Shown here in pieces: positions 35,219 through 43,987 of a DNA stretch of 64,000 bases. Made by a program: the position numbers and the translations under genes. The stretch comes from CAVRQM01 sp963756975. Lineage in GTDB: Bacteria; Pseudomonadota; Alphaproteobacteria; Acetobacterales; Acetobacteraceae. The notes under the pieces are model-generated. The model was given only the letters and a program-made list of their open reading frames with translations. It did no database searches and was not told where the DNA came from. The stretch spans positions 620,001 through 684,000 of the forward strand of contig CAVWPS010000001.1 of the NCBI GenBank assembly GCA_963756975.1, given 5' to 3'. Numbering within the stretch: position 1 is the stretch's first letter; each line of letters starts with the position of its first letter.

Positions 35219-35823
35219 CAGGTGTGCTCCGTGAGGCGGGCGACATAGCGCGCCACGGTGTCGATCTCCAAGTTCACGCCCTCGCCGGGGCGCGTGGTGG
35301 CGAACCGCGTATGGGCGTTGGTGTGCGGGATGATGTTGACGCCGAATGTGTGGCCCGCGACCTCGTTGACCGTCAGGCTCACGCCGTCGACCGCGACCGA
35401 GCCTTTCGGCGCGATGAAGCGGGACAGTTCGGGCGGCACCTCGAACAGCCAGCGGCTGGAACCATTTTCAGGCGTCACGGAAAGCACGCGGGCGACGCCG
35501 TCGACATGGCCGGCAACGATGTGGCCGCCCAGCTCGTCGCCGACTTTGAGCGGCCGCTCGAGGTTGACGCGGGTGCCGACTTTCCAGTCGCCGAGCGTGG
35601 TTTTCGAGAGCGTCTCGGCCGAGGCTTCGACCGCGAACCAGTCGGGACCGAGCGCGACGGCGGTCAGGCAGCAGCCGTTGCAGGCGATCGACGCGCCCTC
35701 CGGGATGCTTTGGACGTCGGCCCAGCCGTCGGGCGTCGCGATGGTGAGGCGCATGTCGGCACCGGCACCGATCGGCGTGAGCGCGCGAACGGTGCCTAGG
35801 CCGGTGACGATCCCGGTGAACAT
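35218..35823 (-). CDS. ribE: Riboflavin synthase, alpha subunit
   Basis: 201 residues with two lumazine-binding repeats. Starts MFTGIVTGLGTV; repeat 1 has the NGCCLTAVAL block and repeat 2 has DGVSLTVNEVAGHTFGVNII. Dismutates two lumazines to riboflavin. The stop and the ribB start share base 35218 (TGATG). Confidence 0.94.
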   Translation of the reverse strand: MFTGIVTGLGTVRALTPIGAGADMRLTIATPDGWADVQSIPEGASIACNGCCLTAVALGPDWFAVEASAETLSKTTLGDWKVGTRVNLERPLKVGDELGGHIVAGHVDGVARVLSVTPENGSSRWLFEVPPELSRFIAPKGSVAVDGVSLTVNEVAGHTFGVNIIPHTNAHTRFATTRPGEGVNLEIDTVARYVARLTEHT

Positions 35824-35824
35824 C

Positions 35825-36934
35825 TCATTCGTCCTTTCGCGCGAGCATGGTCAGGGTGTCCTCCCCCACGGCGCGCGTGTCGAGCCGCGTGAAGCGGGTC
35901 AGGTCCGCGACGCGATCGAGATTTTGCGCGCCGGCGGCGGCGAGCCCGTCGCTGCCCATCACGGCGGGCGCGTGGAACCAGGCGATCCGGTCCACCAGAT
36001 GGGCCCGCAACAGCGCGCCGGCTAGGCGGGCGCCGCCCTCGACCAGAATGCGGGTCAGGCCGCGTGCGTGAAGCGCGGTCAGGGCGGCGGCCGGATCGAC
36101 GTTGACCCCGTCCGGCGCGGACGGGAATGACGATGATCCCGGCTTGTTCCAGCGCCGCGCGGCGCAGCGGGATCGGCGTCCGGGCGGGCGAGCAGCCATG
36201 TCGGGGTGTCGTGCGCGGTCGCGACCAGCCTCGCCGTCAGCGGCATGACGCAAATTGCTGTCGGCGACGATCCGGATCAGCGGCGGCGAGACCGGCCGCG
36301 CGCCCTCGATCCGGCAGGTCAGCGCGGGATCGTCGGCCAGCACCGTGCCGATGCCGACCATGATCGCATCGTGGGACGCGCGCAGCATGTGGGCCGCGTG
36401 GCGGGCCGGCTCGCCGGTGATCCAGCGGCTGTCGCCGGTCCGCGCCGCGATCCGGCCGTCGAGCGTGGTGGCAAGTTTCAACGTCACCAGCGGGCGGTGG
36501 TGCGCGATGCCGGTCAGGAAACCGGCCAGCGTGTCCGCCGCCTCCGTCGCGCAAAGGCCGGTCGACACCTCGATCCCGGCGGCACGTAGCGTCGCGATCC
36601 CCTGCCCGTTCACGCGCGGATCCGGGTCGCCCAACGCGATCTCGGCGCGCGCAATCCCGGCCGCGACCAGCGCCTGCGCGCATGGCGGACCGCGCTCGCT
36701 GGCGTGGCTGCACGGTTCCAGGGTGACGTACGCCGTCCCGCCCCGCGCCGCGTCGCCGGCCATCCGCAGCGCCACCGCTTCGGCATGCGGGCGGCCACCG
36801 TCGGCGGTGCGGCCGCGACCGACCACCCGCCCGTTCGCGACGATGACGCAGCCGACCGACGGGTTCGGCCAAGTGACGCCGTGGCCTCGGCGCGCGAGCG
36901 CCAGCGCCGAGCGCATGTGGAAAATGTCGCTCAG
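35825..36934 (-). CDS. ribD: Bifunctional riboflavin deaminase/reductase RibD (with three compensating frame shifts)
   Basis: Deaminase domain is intact: HAEAVALRMAGDAARGGTAY, then TLEPCSHASERGPPCAQAL with the zinc ligands. The reductase domain begins LVTLKLATTLDGRIAARTGD. Between 36119 and 36250 the conserved reading moves by +1 three times (about 36246-36250, 36165-36170, 36119-36124), then returns to frame, so one open frame crosses a garbled ~45-residue segment. Removing one base at each point restores SNLRMPLTARLV, PDADPARRAALEQAG and PVAPDGV. The likely start is CTG 36934 (SDIFHMRSALALARRG), overlapping the nrdR stop; ATG 36916 would drop 6 conserved residues. Confidence 0.85.
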   Translation of the reverse strand: MSDIFHMRSALALARRGHGVTWPNPSVGCVIVANGRVVGRGRTADGGRPHAEAVALRMAGDAARGGTAYVTLEPCSHASERGPPCAQALVAAGIARAEIALGDPDPRVNGQGIATLRAAGIEVSTGLCATEAADTLAGFLTGIAHHRPLVTLKLATTLDGRIAARTGDSRWITGEPARHAAHMLRASHDAIMVGIGTVLADDPALTCRIEGARPVSPPLIRIVADSNLRHAADGEAGRDRARHPDMAARPPGRRSRCAARRWNKPGSSSFPSAPDGVNVDPAAALTALHARGLTRILVEGGARLAGALLRAHLVDRIAWFHAPAVMGSDGLAAAGAQNLDRVADLTRFTRLDTRAVGEDTLTMLARKDE

Positions 36935-37386
36935 GTCGGTTCGCCCAGTTCGCCCAAGAAGTCTTCGAAATCACGGGCTTCCGTGAAATTGCGGTAGACC
37001 GATGCGAAGCGGACGTAGGCGACCTCGTCGACTTCCTTGAGCGTCACCATGACCAGCTCGCCGACCTGCTTCGAGCTGATCTCCGCCTCACCCGACGCTT
37101 CAAGTTTGCGGACCAACCCGTTGACGATGCGCTCGATCCGCTCGTCGTCGACCGGGCGTTTGCGGAGCGCGATGCGGACCGAGCGGGCCAGCTTGTCGCG
37201 GTCGAACGCGACGCGGCGGCCGTCCGACTTGACCACGACGAGGTCGCGCAACTGCACCCGCTCGATCGTGGTGAAGCGCTGGCCGCAATTGGTGCACGAG
37301 CGCCTGCGACGGATCGCCGCCCCGTCATCGGCGGGGCGGCTGTCCTTCACCTGCGTGTCGTCATGGCCGCAGAACGGGCACCTCAT
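36931..37386 (-). CDS. nrdR: Transcriptional repressor NrdR
   Basis: 151 residues. A zinc ribbon (CPFCGHDDTQVKDSR and RSCTNCGQRFTT) plus an ATP-cone (VVVKSDGRRVAFDRDKLARS). NrdR senses ATP/dATP and represses ribonucleotide reductase genes; both nrdA and nrdB are in this window. It lies in the usual place between glyA and ribD. Starts 9 bases after glyA. Confidence 0.95.
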   Translation of the reverse strand: MRCPFCGHDDTQVKDSRPADDGAAIRRRRSCTNCGQRFTTIERVQLRDLVVVKSDGRRVAFDRDKLARSVRIALRKRPVDDERIERIVNGLVRKLEASGEAEISSKQVGELVMVTLKEVDEVAYVRFASVYRNFTEARDFEDFLGELGEPT

Positions 37387-37395
37387 GAAACGGCT

Positions 37396-38701
37396 TTAGC
37401 GGCCGGCGTAGATCGGAAAGCGGCGGCACATTTCCAGCACCCGGGCACCGACCGCCGCCTCGGCCACGGAGTTGCTGCCGTCGTTGCTGCGCGAGAGGCC
37501 GTCGACCAGCTCGCCGATCATGCCGCCGATCTCGCGGAACTCGGCAACTCCGAAACCGCGCGTGGTGGCGGCCGGCGTGCCGAGGCGGACGCCCGACGTG
37601 ACCGCCGGCTTCTCCGGATCGAACGGGATCGCGTTCTTGTTGGCCGTGATGTGCGCGCGCTCCAGGCTCGCTTCCGCCGCCTTGCCGGTGGCGCGCTTCG
37701 GCCGCAGGTCGACCAGCATCAGATGCGTGTCGGTGCCGCCGCTGACGATATCGAGGCCCTGCTGCATCAGCGTCTCGGCCAGCACGCGGGCGTTGTCGAC
37801 GACGGCGCGCTGATACGTCTTGAACTCGGGCCGCAGCGCCTCGGCGAACGCGACCGCCTTGCCGGCGATGACGTGCATCAGCGGGCCGCCCTGAAGGCCG
37901 GGGAAGACGGCGCTGTTGATCTTCTTGGCCAGCGCCTCGTCGTTGGTCAGGATCATGCCGCCGCGCGGGCCGCGCAGGGTTTTGTGCGTCGTCGTGGTGA
38001 CGACATGCGCGTGCGGCAGCGGGCTCGGGTAGACGCCCGCGGCCACGAGGCCGGCGAAATGGGCCATGTCGACCAGCAGGATCGCGCCGACCTCGTCCGC
38101 CACGGCGCGGAACCGGGCGAAGTCGATGATGCGGGGCACGGCCGAACCGCCGGCGATGATCATCTTCGGCCGCTTTTCGCGCGCGAGGCGCTCCATCTCC
38201 TCGTAGTCGAGATGGCCGTCGTCGCGCCGGACGCCGGTACTGGACGGCGTCGAACCATTTGCCGGACAGGTTCGGGGCCGCGCCGTGGGTCAGATGCCCG
38301 CCCGACGCGAGGCTCATGCCCAGGATCGTGTCGCCCGGGCTGAGTGTCGCCAGGAACACCGCCTGATTGGCCTGCGCCCCGCTATGCGGCTGCACGTTCG
38401 CGAAACCGCAGCCGAACAGCTCCTTCGCCCGCTCGATCGCGAGCCGCTCGGCGACGTCGACGAACTCGCAGCCGCCGTAGTAGCGGCGGCCGGGATAACC
38501 CTCGGCGTATTTGTTGGTCATCACCGAGCCCTGCGCTTCCAGCACGGCGGCCGAGACGATGTTCTCGCTCGCGATCAGCTCGATCCCGTCCTGCTGGCGG
38601 CCGAGCTCATGACCGATCGCGGCGGCCAGTTCCGGGTCCATCTCGGCGAGCGAGGCCGAAAAGAAGCGGTCATGGCTGGTGATCGGGGCCTGCTCGTTCA
38701 T
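37396..38701 (-). CDS. glyA: Serine hydroxymethyltransferase (frameshift in sequence)
   Basis: PLP enzyme making glycine and 5,10-methylene-THF from serine. N-terminal half in one frame (ELIASENIVSAAVLEAQGSV, YAEGYPGRRYYGGCEFVD, HSGAQANQAVF), C-terminal half in another (VDMAHFAGLVAAG, TTTTHKTLRGPRGGM with the PLP Lys, RLGTPAATTRGF). The break is at 38236-38237, where one extra base turns the expected QYGVRRDDGHLDY into QYRRPARRRP. glyA is a core gene, so an indel error is more likely than loss. ATG at 38701; divergent from hemB across 73 bases. Confidence 0.9.
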
Positions 38702-38774
38702 CGTCGCACTTTCGGGGTTGGGTCGAACGGATGTCGGTGACTATGACGCCCATGTCCAGACCGGAGTGACGCCG

Positions 38775-39764
38775 ATGCCCCCCAGCTACCCGACCACGCG
38801 CATGCGCCGGCTGCGCCAGGATCCCTGGACGCGGCGATTGGTGGCCGAGCACCGATTGTCGGTCGACGATCTGATCTGGCCGGTGTTCGTGATCGACGGT
38901 GTCGCGAACACCATCCCCGTGGCCTCGATGCCCGGGGTGGACCGCGTGACGGTCGACCGGCTGGAGGCGCATGCGGCCGAGGCGGTCCGGCTCGGCATCC
39001 CGGCGGTCGCCCTGTTCCCGGCGACTCCGCCCGGGCTGAAGGATGCGGAGGGGACGGAGGCGGCCAACCCCGACAACCTGATGTGCCGTGCGGCGCGGGC
39101 GCTGAAGGCGGCGTATCCGGAGCTGGGCCTGATCGGCGACGTGGCGCTCGATCCCTACACGGACCACGGCCATGACGGCGTGTTCCGCGACGGCGACATC
39201 GACAACGACGACAGTATTTCGGCACTGGTGGCGCTGTCGCTCAATCAGGCGCGGGCGGGCGTCGACGTGCTCGGGCCGTCCGACATGATGGACGGCCGGA
39301 TCGGCGCGATGCGCGCGGCACTGGACGCGGACGGGCGCGAGCGGACGCGGATCATGAGCTACGCGGCCAAATACGCGAGCGCGTTCTACGGCCCGTTCCG
39401 CGACGCCGTCGGCAGCGGCGGCGTGCTGCGGGGCGACAAGAAGACGTATCAGATGGATTTTTCGAACACCGACGAGGCGTTGCGGGAGGTCGCACTCGAT
39501 CTGGCCGAGGGGGCCGACATGGTGATGGTCAAACCCGGGATGCCGTATCTGGACGTGGTGCGCCGGGTGCACGAGGCGTTCCACGTGCCGACATTCGCGT
39601 ATCAGGTGAGCGGCGAATATTCGATGATGGTGGCCGCGATGGAGCGCGGCTGGCTCGATCGCGAGCGCGGGATTCTGGAGGCGCTGACGGCGTTCAAGCG
39701 GGCCGGGGCCGCCGGGGTGCTGACGTATTTCGCGGTCGAGGCGGCCCGGCTGTTGCGGGAGTAG
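38775..39764 (+). CDS. hemB: Delta-aminolevulinic acid dehydratase (porphobilinogen synthase)
   Basis: 329 residues. Joins two 5-aminolevulinate molecules in haem synthesis. GDVALDPYTDHGHDGVF is the metal region; one active-site Lys is in SYAAKYASAFYGPFRDA, the Schiff-base Lys in MVMVKPGMPYLDVVR. YQVSGEYSMM follows. ATG 38775 with GGAG 8 bases upstream. Converges on the PIN gene with one base between stops. Confidence 0.95.
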   Translation: MPPSYPTTRMRRLRQDPWTRRLVAEHRLSVDDLIWPVFVIDGVANTIPVASMPGVDRVTVDRLEAHAAEAVRLGIPAVALFPATPPGLKDAEGTEAANPDNLMCRAARALKAAYPELGLIGDVALDPYTDHGHDGVFRDGDIDNDDSISALVALSLNQARAGVDVLGPSDMMDGRIGAMRAALDADGRERTRIMSYAAKYASAFYGPFRDAVGSGGVLRGDKKTYQMDFSNTDEALREVALDLAEGADMVMVKPGMPYLDVVRRVHEAFHVPTFAYQVSGEYSMMVAAMERGWLDRERGILEALTAFKRAGAAGVLTYFAVEAARLLRE

Positions 39765-39765
39765 G

Positions 39766-40176
39766 TCAGCCGTAGCCGTCGGCTTCGGCCAGGTATCGGG
39801 CGGCTTGCAGTATTCGGACTCCGCGCCACGGATGGAGAACGAGCAAATCAGCATCGCCGGTTACGATCACGTCGGCACCGGCAGCGAGCGCCAGTTCTAG
39901 ATACTTGTCGTCCTTGGCATCACGGCAGTCTGTCACGCGCTCGGTCGGAGAAAACCAGACCGCACCGGCGCGCAGAGCGTCCAGAATGCGCGCCCGCCGT
40001 TCGGTGCCGATCGACCGTGCGAAGCGAGGCCTGCCGAGCACCTCGGCAATTTCGGCATCGACCTCGGCCGATAATGCGAACAGGTCGGTCGCTTCCGCAT
40101 GAAGCAGCGCTCGCTCCGGAACGCTATTCACACCCAACGCGGCGCTTACGACGGCAGACGCGTCGAAGACGATCAC
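39766..40176 (-). CDS. PIN-domain toxin of a toxin-antitoxin pair
   Basis: 136 residues. PIN ribonuclease fold with acidic residues at VFDASAVVSAALG (Asp5), the middle Glu-rich SAEVDAEIAEVL, DAKDDKYLELALAAGAD and VTGDADLLVL. These would bind Mg2+ for RNA cleavage. The start overlaps the stop of the small upstream gene at 40173 (ATGA), the usual antitoxin-toxin layout. RNA target unknown. Confidence 0.8.
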   Translation of the reverse strand: MIVFDASAVVSAALGVNSVPERALLHAEATDLFALSAEVDAEIAEVLGRPRFARSIGTERRARILDALRAGAVWFSPTERVTDCRDAKDDKYLELALAAGADVIVTGDADLLVLHPWRGVRILQAARYLAEADGYG

Positions 40177-40424
40177 GCTCCCGGGGCGACGCGCCGTTCC
40201 GCGTTATACGCGTCGAGTTCGGCGGTGATGTCGGCATCGGTCAGTCCGCGCGCACGAGCCTCAGCCTTGGCGGCGGCGATTGCTTGCGCGAGTTCGCTCG
40301 GGCCGACACGCGGATGCAGAACGCGGCTGATCAGACGGCCGATCGCGGCCCGCGTTCGGGCGTCGGCCAGTGCGGCCGCGGCGGGCGCTTCGACTTCGAG
40401 CGTCACGGGAACAGTGTCGGGCAC
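40173..40424 (-). CDS. Putative antitoxin for the PIN toxin
   Basis: 83 residues. Position and ATGA overlap define it. It has no ribbon-helix-helix or AbrB signature that I recognise; the sequence VTLEVEAPAAAALADARTRA followed by IGRLISRVLHP and KAEARARGLTDADITAELDA is helical. C-terminal DAYNAERR may bind the toxin. A type of DNA-binding region is not clear. Confidence 0.65.
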   Translation of the reverse strand: MPDTVPVTLEVEAPAAAALADARTRAAIGRLISRVLHPRVGPSELAQAIAAAKAEARARGLTDADITAELDAYNAERRVAPGA

Positions 40425-40450
40425 GGTTGATCGTAGCAGGCCCGTCCGCC

Positions 40451-41515
40451 TCAGTGCAGCACGATCTGCACCCGCCGGTTCTGCGGCTCGCGAACACCGG
40501 CGGCTGTGGGGATGAGGGGGTTCGTTTCGCCGTGGCCGACCACCGAGATCTGGTCCTGCCGCACGCCGTCGCGGACCAGTTCGGCGGCGACTGCCTGGCC
40601 GCGGCGGACCGAGAGGCCCTGGTTGTAGGCGGGGGAGCCGGAGCGGTCGGTGTAGCCGTCGACCTCGATCCGCGTGACCTGGGTGCGCGTCGAGGCTGTG
40701 GCGGCCTCGGCCACGATCTGGCGGGCGCGGGTCGTGAGGTCGGCGCGATCCCAGTCGAAGAAGACGAGGTAGTTGCGGGCCGGCTGCACGGTCGGGATCG
40801 GTGCGGCGGCGGTGGGTGCCGGCGGGACCGGAGCGCCGAAGGCGTAGCGCAAGCCGATCAGGAATTCGTGGTTGAAGATGTTCTCGATTTTAAGGTGAAG
40901 CACGTCGCCGTTCGCAGTCACGCCCCTCGGATAGCCGGACGGGTCGTCAACTCCGATCAGCCGATACTCGGCCGTCAGCGCCAAGCCGGGCACGACTTCG
41001 TCGAGGGCGTAACTGACGCCCGCGATCCCTTGATAAGCGAAGGCCCCGCGCGACACCGCCGCACCGGGACTCACGATGCCTCCAGTTACGCTGGAGTTCA
41101 CGCCGTCCAGTTCGACCTGCTGGTAGCCCACACCGGCTCCGACATACGGTGTCACCGGTAGGCCTAGATCGATGTCGTAGATCGCGTTGACGAAACCGCC
41201 ATACTGTTGCTCGTGCCCGCCGGCACGCTCGGGGAACAGGTATTTCACGCCCCTGACGTGGTTGTCCGCGTAGTCGCCTTCGATTTCCAGCCGCAGCCCG
41301 TTTCCTAGTCCATAACCGAGGCTCACATTCGCCGCGAAACCGGTGTCGAACGTGTATGTCCTTTTATTGACCGGGAAGGTTCGATTGAAAATCTGGTTCT
41401 GCAGGAGATCGGCACCCGCGGCGCCGCCCAGGTAAAATCCCTCGACCGGCTGCGCGAACGCCGCGACCGGCAGCGTCAACAGGGAGGACGCGAGGAGAAG
41501 ATGGCGAAGTCGCAT
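40451..41515 (-). CDS. OmpA-family outer-membrane protein
   Basis: 354 residues. Signal peptide RLRHLLLASSLLTLPVAAFA. N-terminal ~220 residues form a beta-barrel (YLGGAAGADLLQ, GYGLGNGLRLEIEGDYADN). A Pro/Ala linker leads to the OmpA C-terminal domain: VFFDWDRADLTTRARQI, then RIEVDGYTDRSGSPAYNQGL and SVRRGQAVAAELVRDGV, binding peptidoglycan. Closely related to the gene at 43988 on the other strand. Confidence 0.88.
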   Translation of the reverse strand: MRLRHLLLASSLLTLPVAAFAQPVEGFYLGGAAGADLLQNQIFNRTFPVNKRTYTFDTGFAANVSLGYGLGNGLRLEIEGDYADNHVRGVKYLFPERAGGHEQQYGGFVNAIYDIDLGLPVTPYVGAGVGYQQVELDGVNSSVTGGIVSPGAAVSRGAFAYQGIAGVSYALDEVVPGLALTAEYRLIGVDDPSGYPRGVTANGDVLHLKIENIFNHEFLIGLRYAFGAPVPPAPTAAAPIPTVQPARNYLVFFDWDRADLTTRARQIVAEAATASTRTQVTRIEVDGYTDRSGSPAYNQGLSVRRGQAVAAELVRDGVRQDQISVVGHGETNPLIPTAAGVREPQNRRVQIVLH

Positions 41516-41629
41516 TGCGGTCGTTCCTGATCCGATACAGGCACCGTCTCACGCCGCCGTTACCGTGTCAGCAACCCCTCGCGGCACTTCGCAAAGTCTC
41601 GCCCCCCGTGCCCAATCGGCAACATCGCG

Positions 41630-42931
41630 TCAGCCGAGCCCCGGCACCGCGAGTCCCGCCGTTTGCGCCAGCAGCAGGGCGTTCAGTACCAGCACGACGG
41701 CGGTCGCCGCCATCGCCGCGACCCGCATGACCGGGCCGTTCGCGAAATTGCCCATCAGATCGCGCCGTCCGGTGAACCACAGCAGCGCCAGCATCGGCAG
41801 CGGCAGCACCAGGCTCAGCACCACCTGGCTGATGACCAGCGCCCGGGTCGCGTCGACTCCGACCGCGACGACGACGAACGCCGGCACCATGGTGATGAGC
41901 CGCCGTGCCCAGATCGGCATCCGCACGTGCACGAAGTCGCGCATGATCCCGGCCCCCGCGATCGTGCCGACGACCGACGACGACAGGCCGGACGCGAGCA
42001 GGGCGATCATGAACACCGCACCCGCAGCCTCGCCCAATACCGGGACCAGCGTGTGGTACGCGGTCTGGATTTCGGCCACGTCCGCGTGCCCGGCGTGGAA
42101 CACCGAGGCGGCGGAGGCGACCATCGCCATGTTGACCAGCCCGGCGAGGCCCAGCGCCACCACGACCTCACGCCACGAAAACCGCAGCACCATTTTCCGC
42201 GCGGCATCGTTGCGGGTCGGCACCCGGCCGCGCGTCAGACTGCTGTGGAGGTAGATCGCGTGCGGCATGACGGTCGCACCCACGATGCCGACCGCGATGG
42301 TGACGCTGGCCGGACCCTGCAGTCGGGGCACGACCGCTCCGGTGGCGAAGGCGAGCCAGTCGGGCGGGGCGAACCACAGCTCGGCCACGTAGGCGGCCCC
42401 GATCAGGCAGACGAGGCCGCCGATCACCAGCTCGACCGGGCGAAACCCGGACCCGCCCAGCAGCAGCAGCCCGTACGTCAGCGCCGCCGTGATCGCGAGG
42501 CCCGCGAGCAGCGGGATGCCGAGCAGCAGCGACAGCCCGATCGCACCACCGAGGAACTCGGCGAGGTCGGTCGCCATCGCGGCGACCTCGCTCGCGGCCC
42601 ACATCGCGATCACCAGCGGACGCGGCAGATGGTCGCGGCAGATTTCGGCGAGCGAGCGGCCGGTGACGATGCCGAGCTTCGCCGACAGGCCCTGGAACAG
42701 CACGGCCATGACGTTGGCCAGCACGACGACCCAGAGCAGCTTGTAGCCGTAGCCCGCCCCGGCCTGGATGTTCGTCGCGAAATTGCCCGGGTCCATGTAG
42801 GCGACCGAGGCGACGACGGCCGGCCCCAGAAACGGCGTGATCGCGCGCAGGCCCCGCCGCCGTCCCTCGAGAACGGCGACACCGGCGGCCGCGGTGCGGT
42901 CCGAGAGGGAGAGCGGCGGCAGGACGTCCAT
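41630..42931 (-). CDS. mntH: Nramp-family divalent metal (Mn2+/Fe2+) transporter
   Basis: 433 residues with about eleven membrane helices. Helix 1 carries DPGNFATN, and helix 6 has the MPHAIYLHSSLT motif; together these coordinate Mn2+ in NRAMP proteins. Proton-coupled uptake is known for the family. ATG at 42931, only 6 bases after the hydrolase stop; its own ribosome binding site is poor, so coupled translation is likely. No Mn riboswitch is seen as the gene is not first in its operon. Confidence 0.92.
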   Translation of the reverse strand: MDVLPPLSLSDRTAAAGVAVLEGRRRGLRAITPFLGPAVVASVAYMDPGNFATNIQAGAGYGYKLLWVVVLANVMAVLFQGLSAKLGIVTGRSLAEICRDHLPRPLVIAMWAASEVAAMATDLAEFLGGAIGLSLLLGIPLLAGLAITAALTYGLLLLGGSGFRPVELVIGGLVCLIGAAYVAELWFAPPDWLAFATGAVVPRLQGPASVTIAVGIVGATVMPHAIYLHSSLTRGRVPTRNDAARKMVLRFSWREVVVALGLAGLVNMAMVASAASVFHAGHADVAEIQTAYHTLVPVLGEAAGAVFMIALLASGLSSSVVGTIAGAGIMRDFVHVRMPIWARRLITMVPAFVVVAVGVDATRALVISQVVLSLVLPLPMLALLWFTGRRDLMGNFANGPVMRVAAMAATAVVLVLNALLLAQTAGLAVPGLG

Positions 42932-42937
42932 GTTGGG

Positions 42938-43798
42938 TTAGTTAGCGTCCGCGCCGCCGGACAGGAAGTCACGAACCGCGCCGATGCTGGCCGCGTCCAT
43001 CAGCGCGGGCGCGTGACCGGCGTCCGGGATCTCGAGCACCGTCGCCCCGTCGCTCGCCATGCGCGCCGCCGTGGCCCGGTCGAGCAGGTCGCTGTCGGCA
43101 CCCCGGATCACCAGACGGGGGATCGCGATGCGCGACCAGACGGCCGAGAGGTCCACATCGGCGACCGGCCCCGCGAGCACGGCGGACGTGATGTTCGGGT
43201 CGTAGTGCAAGGCCAGCCGCCCGTCTGGCAGCGTGCGGTGGCCCGTCCGCGCGAGGTGCGCCCATTGCGCATCGGTCAGCGTTCCGAACGGCGCGTGGAT
43301 GCGCCGCAGATGGTGCTCGAGCGATGCGAGGTCGGGGAACTCGGTCGGGGCACCCGCCATGTAGGTCGCGATCCGGGCCAGGGCGGCGGCCGGGATGTGC
43401 GACCCGATGTCGTTCAGGACCAGGCGGCCGATCGGCTGGCCTTCGGCGGCGGCGACCATCATCCCCACGATCCCGCCGAGCGAGGTGCCGACCCAGCCGA
43501 CCGGACGTTCGACCGACGCGCCGATCGCGGCCAGCAGATGCGACAGCGCCTGCACGTAGGCGGCGGGCTGATAGGCGGCGGGATCGTCCAGCCACTCCGA
43601 GCGGCCGCGCCCGGGCAGGTCGGGGCAGACGACGCGGAAGCGGTCCGACAGGGCTTGCGCGAGCGGATCGAAGTCGCGCCCCGTGCGGGTCAGCCCGTGC
43701 ACGCAGACCACGACCGGTGCTTCGGGGTCGCCCCAATCGGTCCAGGACAGGCGGCGAAACCGGGTCCCGAGCAAGTAGGTCGCCTGGCGCTCACGCAT
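42938..43798 (-). CDS. Alpha/beta hydrolase
   Basis: 286 residues from ATG 43798 (GAGGAAAA upstream). Oxyanion region CVHGLTRTGRDFD, nucleophile elbow GTSLGG (Ser) and the C-terminal His in PDAGHAPALMD; the acid is likely the Asp in IRGADSDLLD. The substrate is unknown. First of a two-gene unit with mntH and divergent from an OmpA gene across 189 bases. Confidence 0.88.
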   Translation of the reverse strand: MRERQATYLLGTRFRRLSWTDWGDPEAPVVVCVHGLTRTGRDFDPLAQALSDRFRVVCPDLPGRGRSEWLDDPAAYQPAAYVQALSHLLAAIGASVERPVGWVGTSLGGIVGMMVAAAEGQPIGRLVLNDIGSHIPAAALARIATYMAGAPTEFPDLASLEHHLRRIHAPFGTLTDAQWAHLARTGHRTLPDGRLALHYDPNITSAVLAGPVADVDLSAVWSRIAIPRLVIRGADSDLLDRATAARMASDGATVLEIPDAGHAPALMDAASIGAVRDFLSGGADAN

Positions 43799-43987
43799 GA
43801 TCGTTTTCCTCACGGTATGGAGTGATGCTGCGCTGCCACATAAGGCGCTAGACCGCTGTTCACGAACCCGCGTGGTCCGGAAACCGGGCAACCGAGTGGT
43901 GTATGCGGGTGTTCGTCCGTCGCGGATCGGGTCCTGTTCCTTGGGCACCGGACACCCGTGGAACGGAAGCTATTGAGGAGTTTTACG

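Noticed and set aside
34097..35823. FMN riboswitch in the riboflavin cluster
   Set aside because: The rib genes are internal to a long operon with 0-10 base gaps, leaving no room for one.
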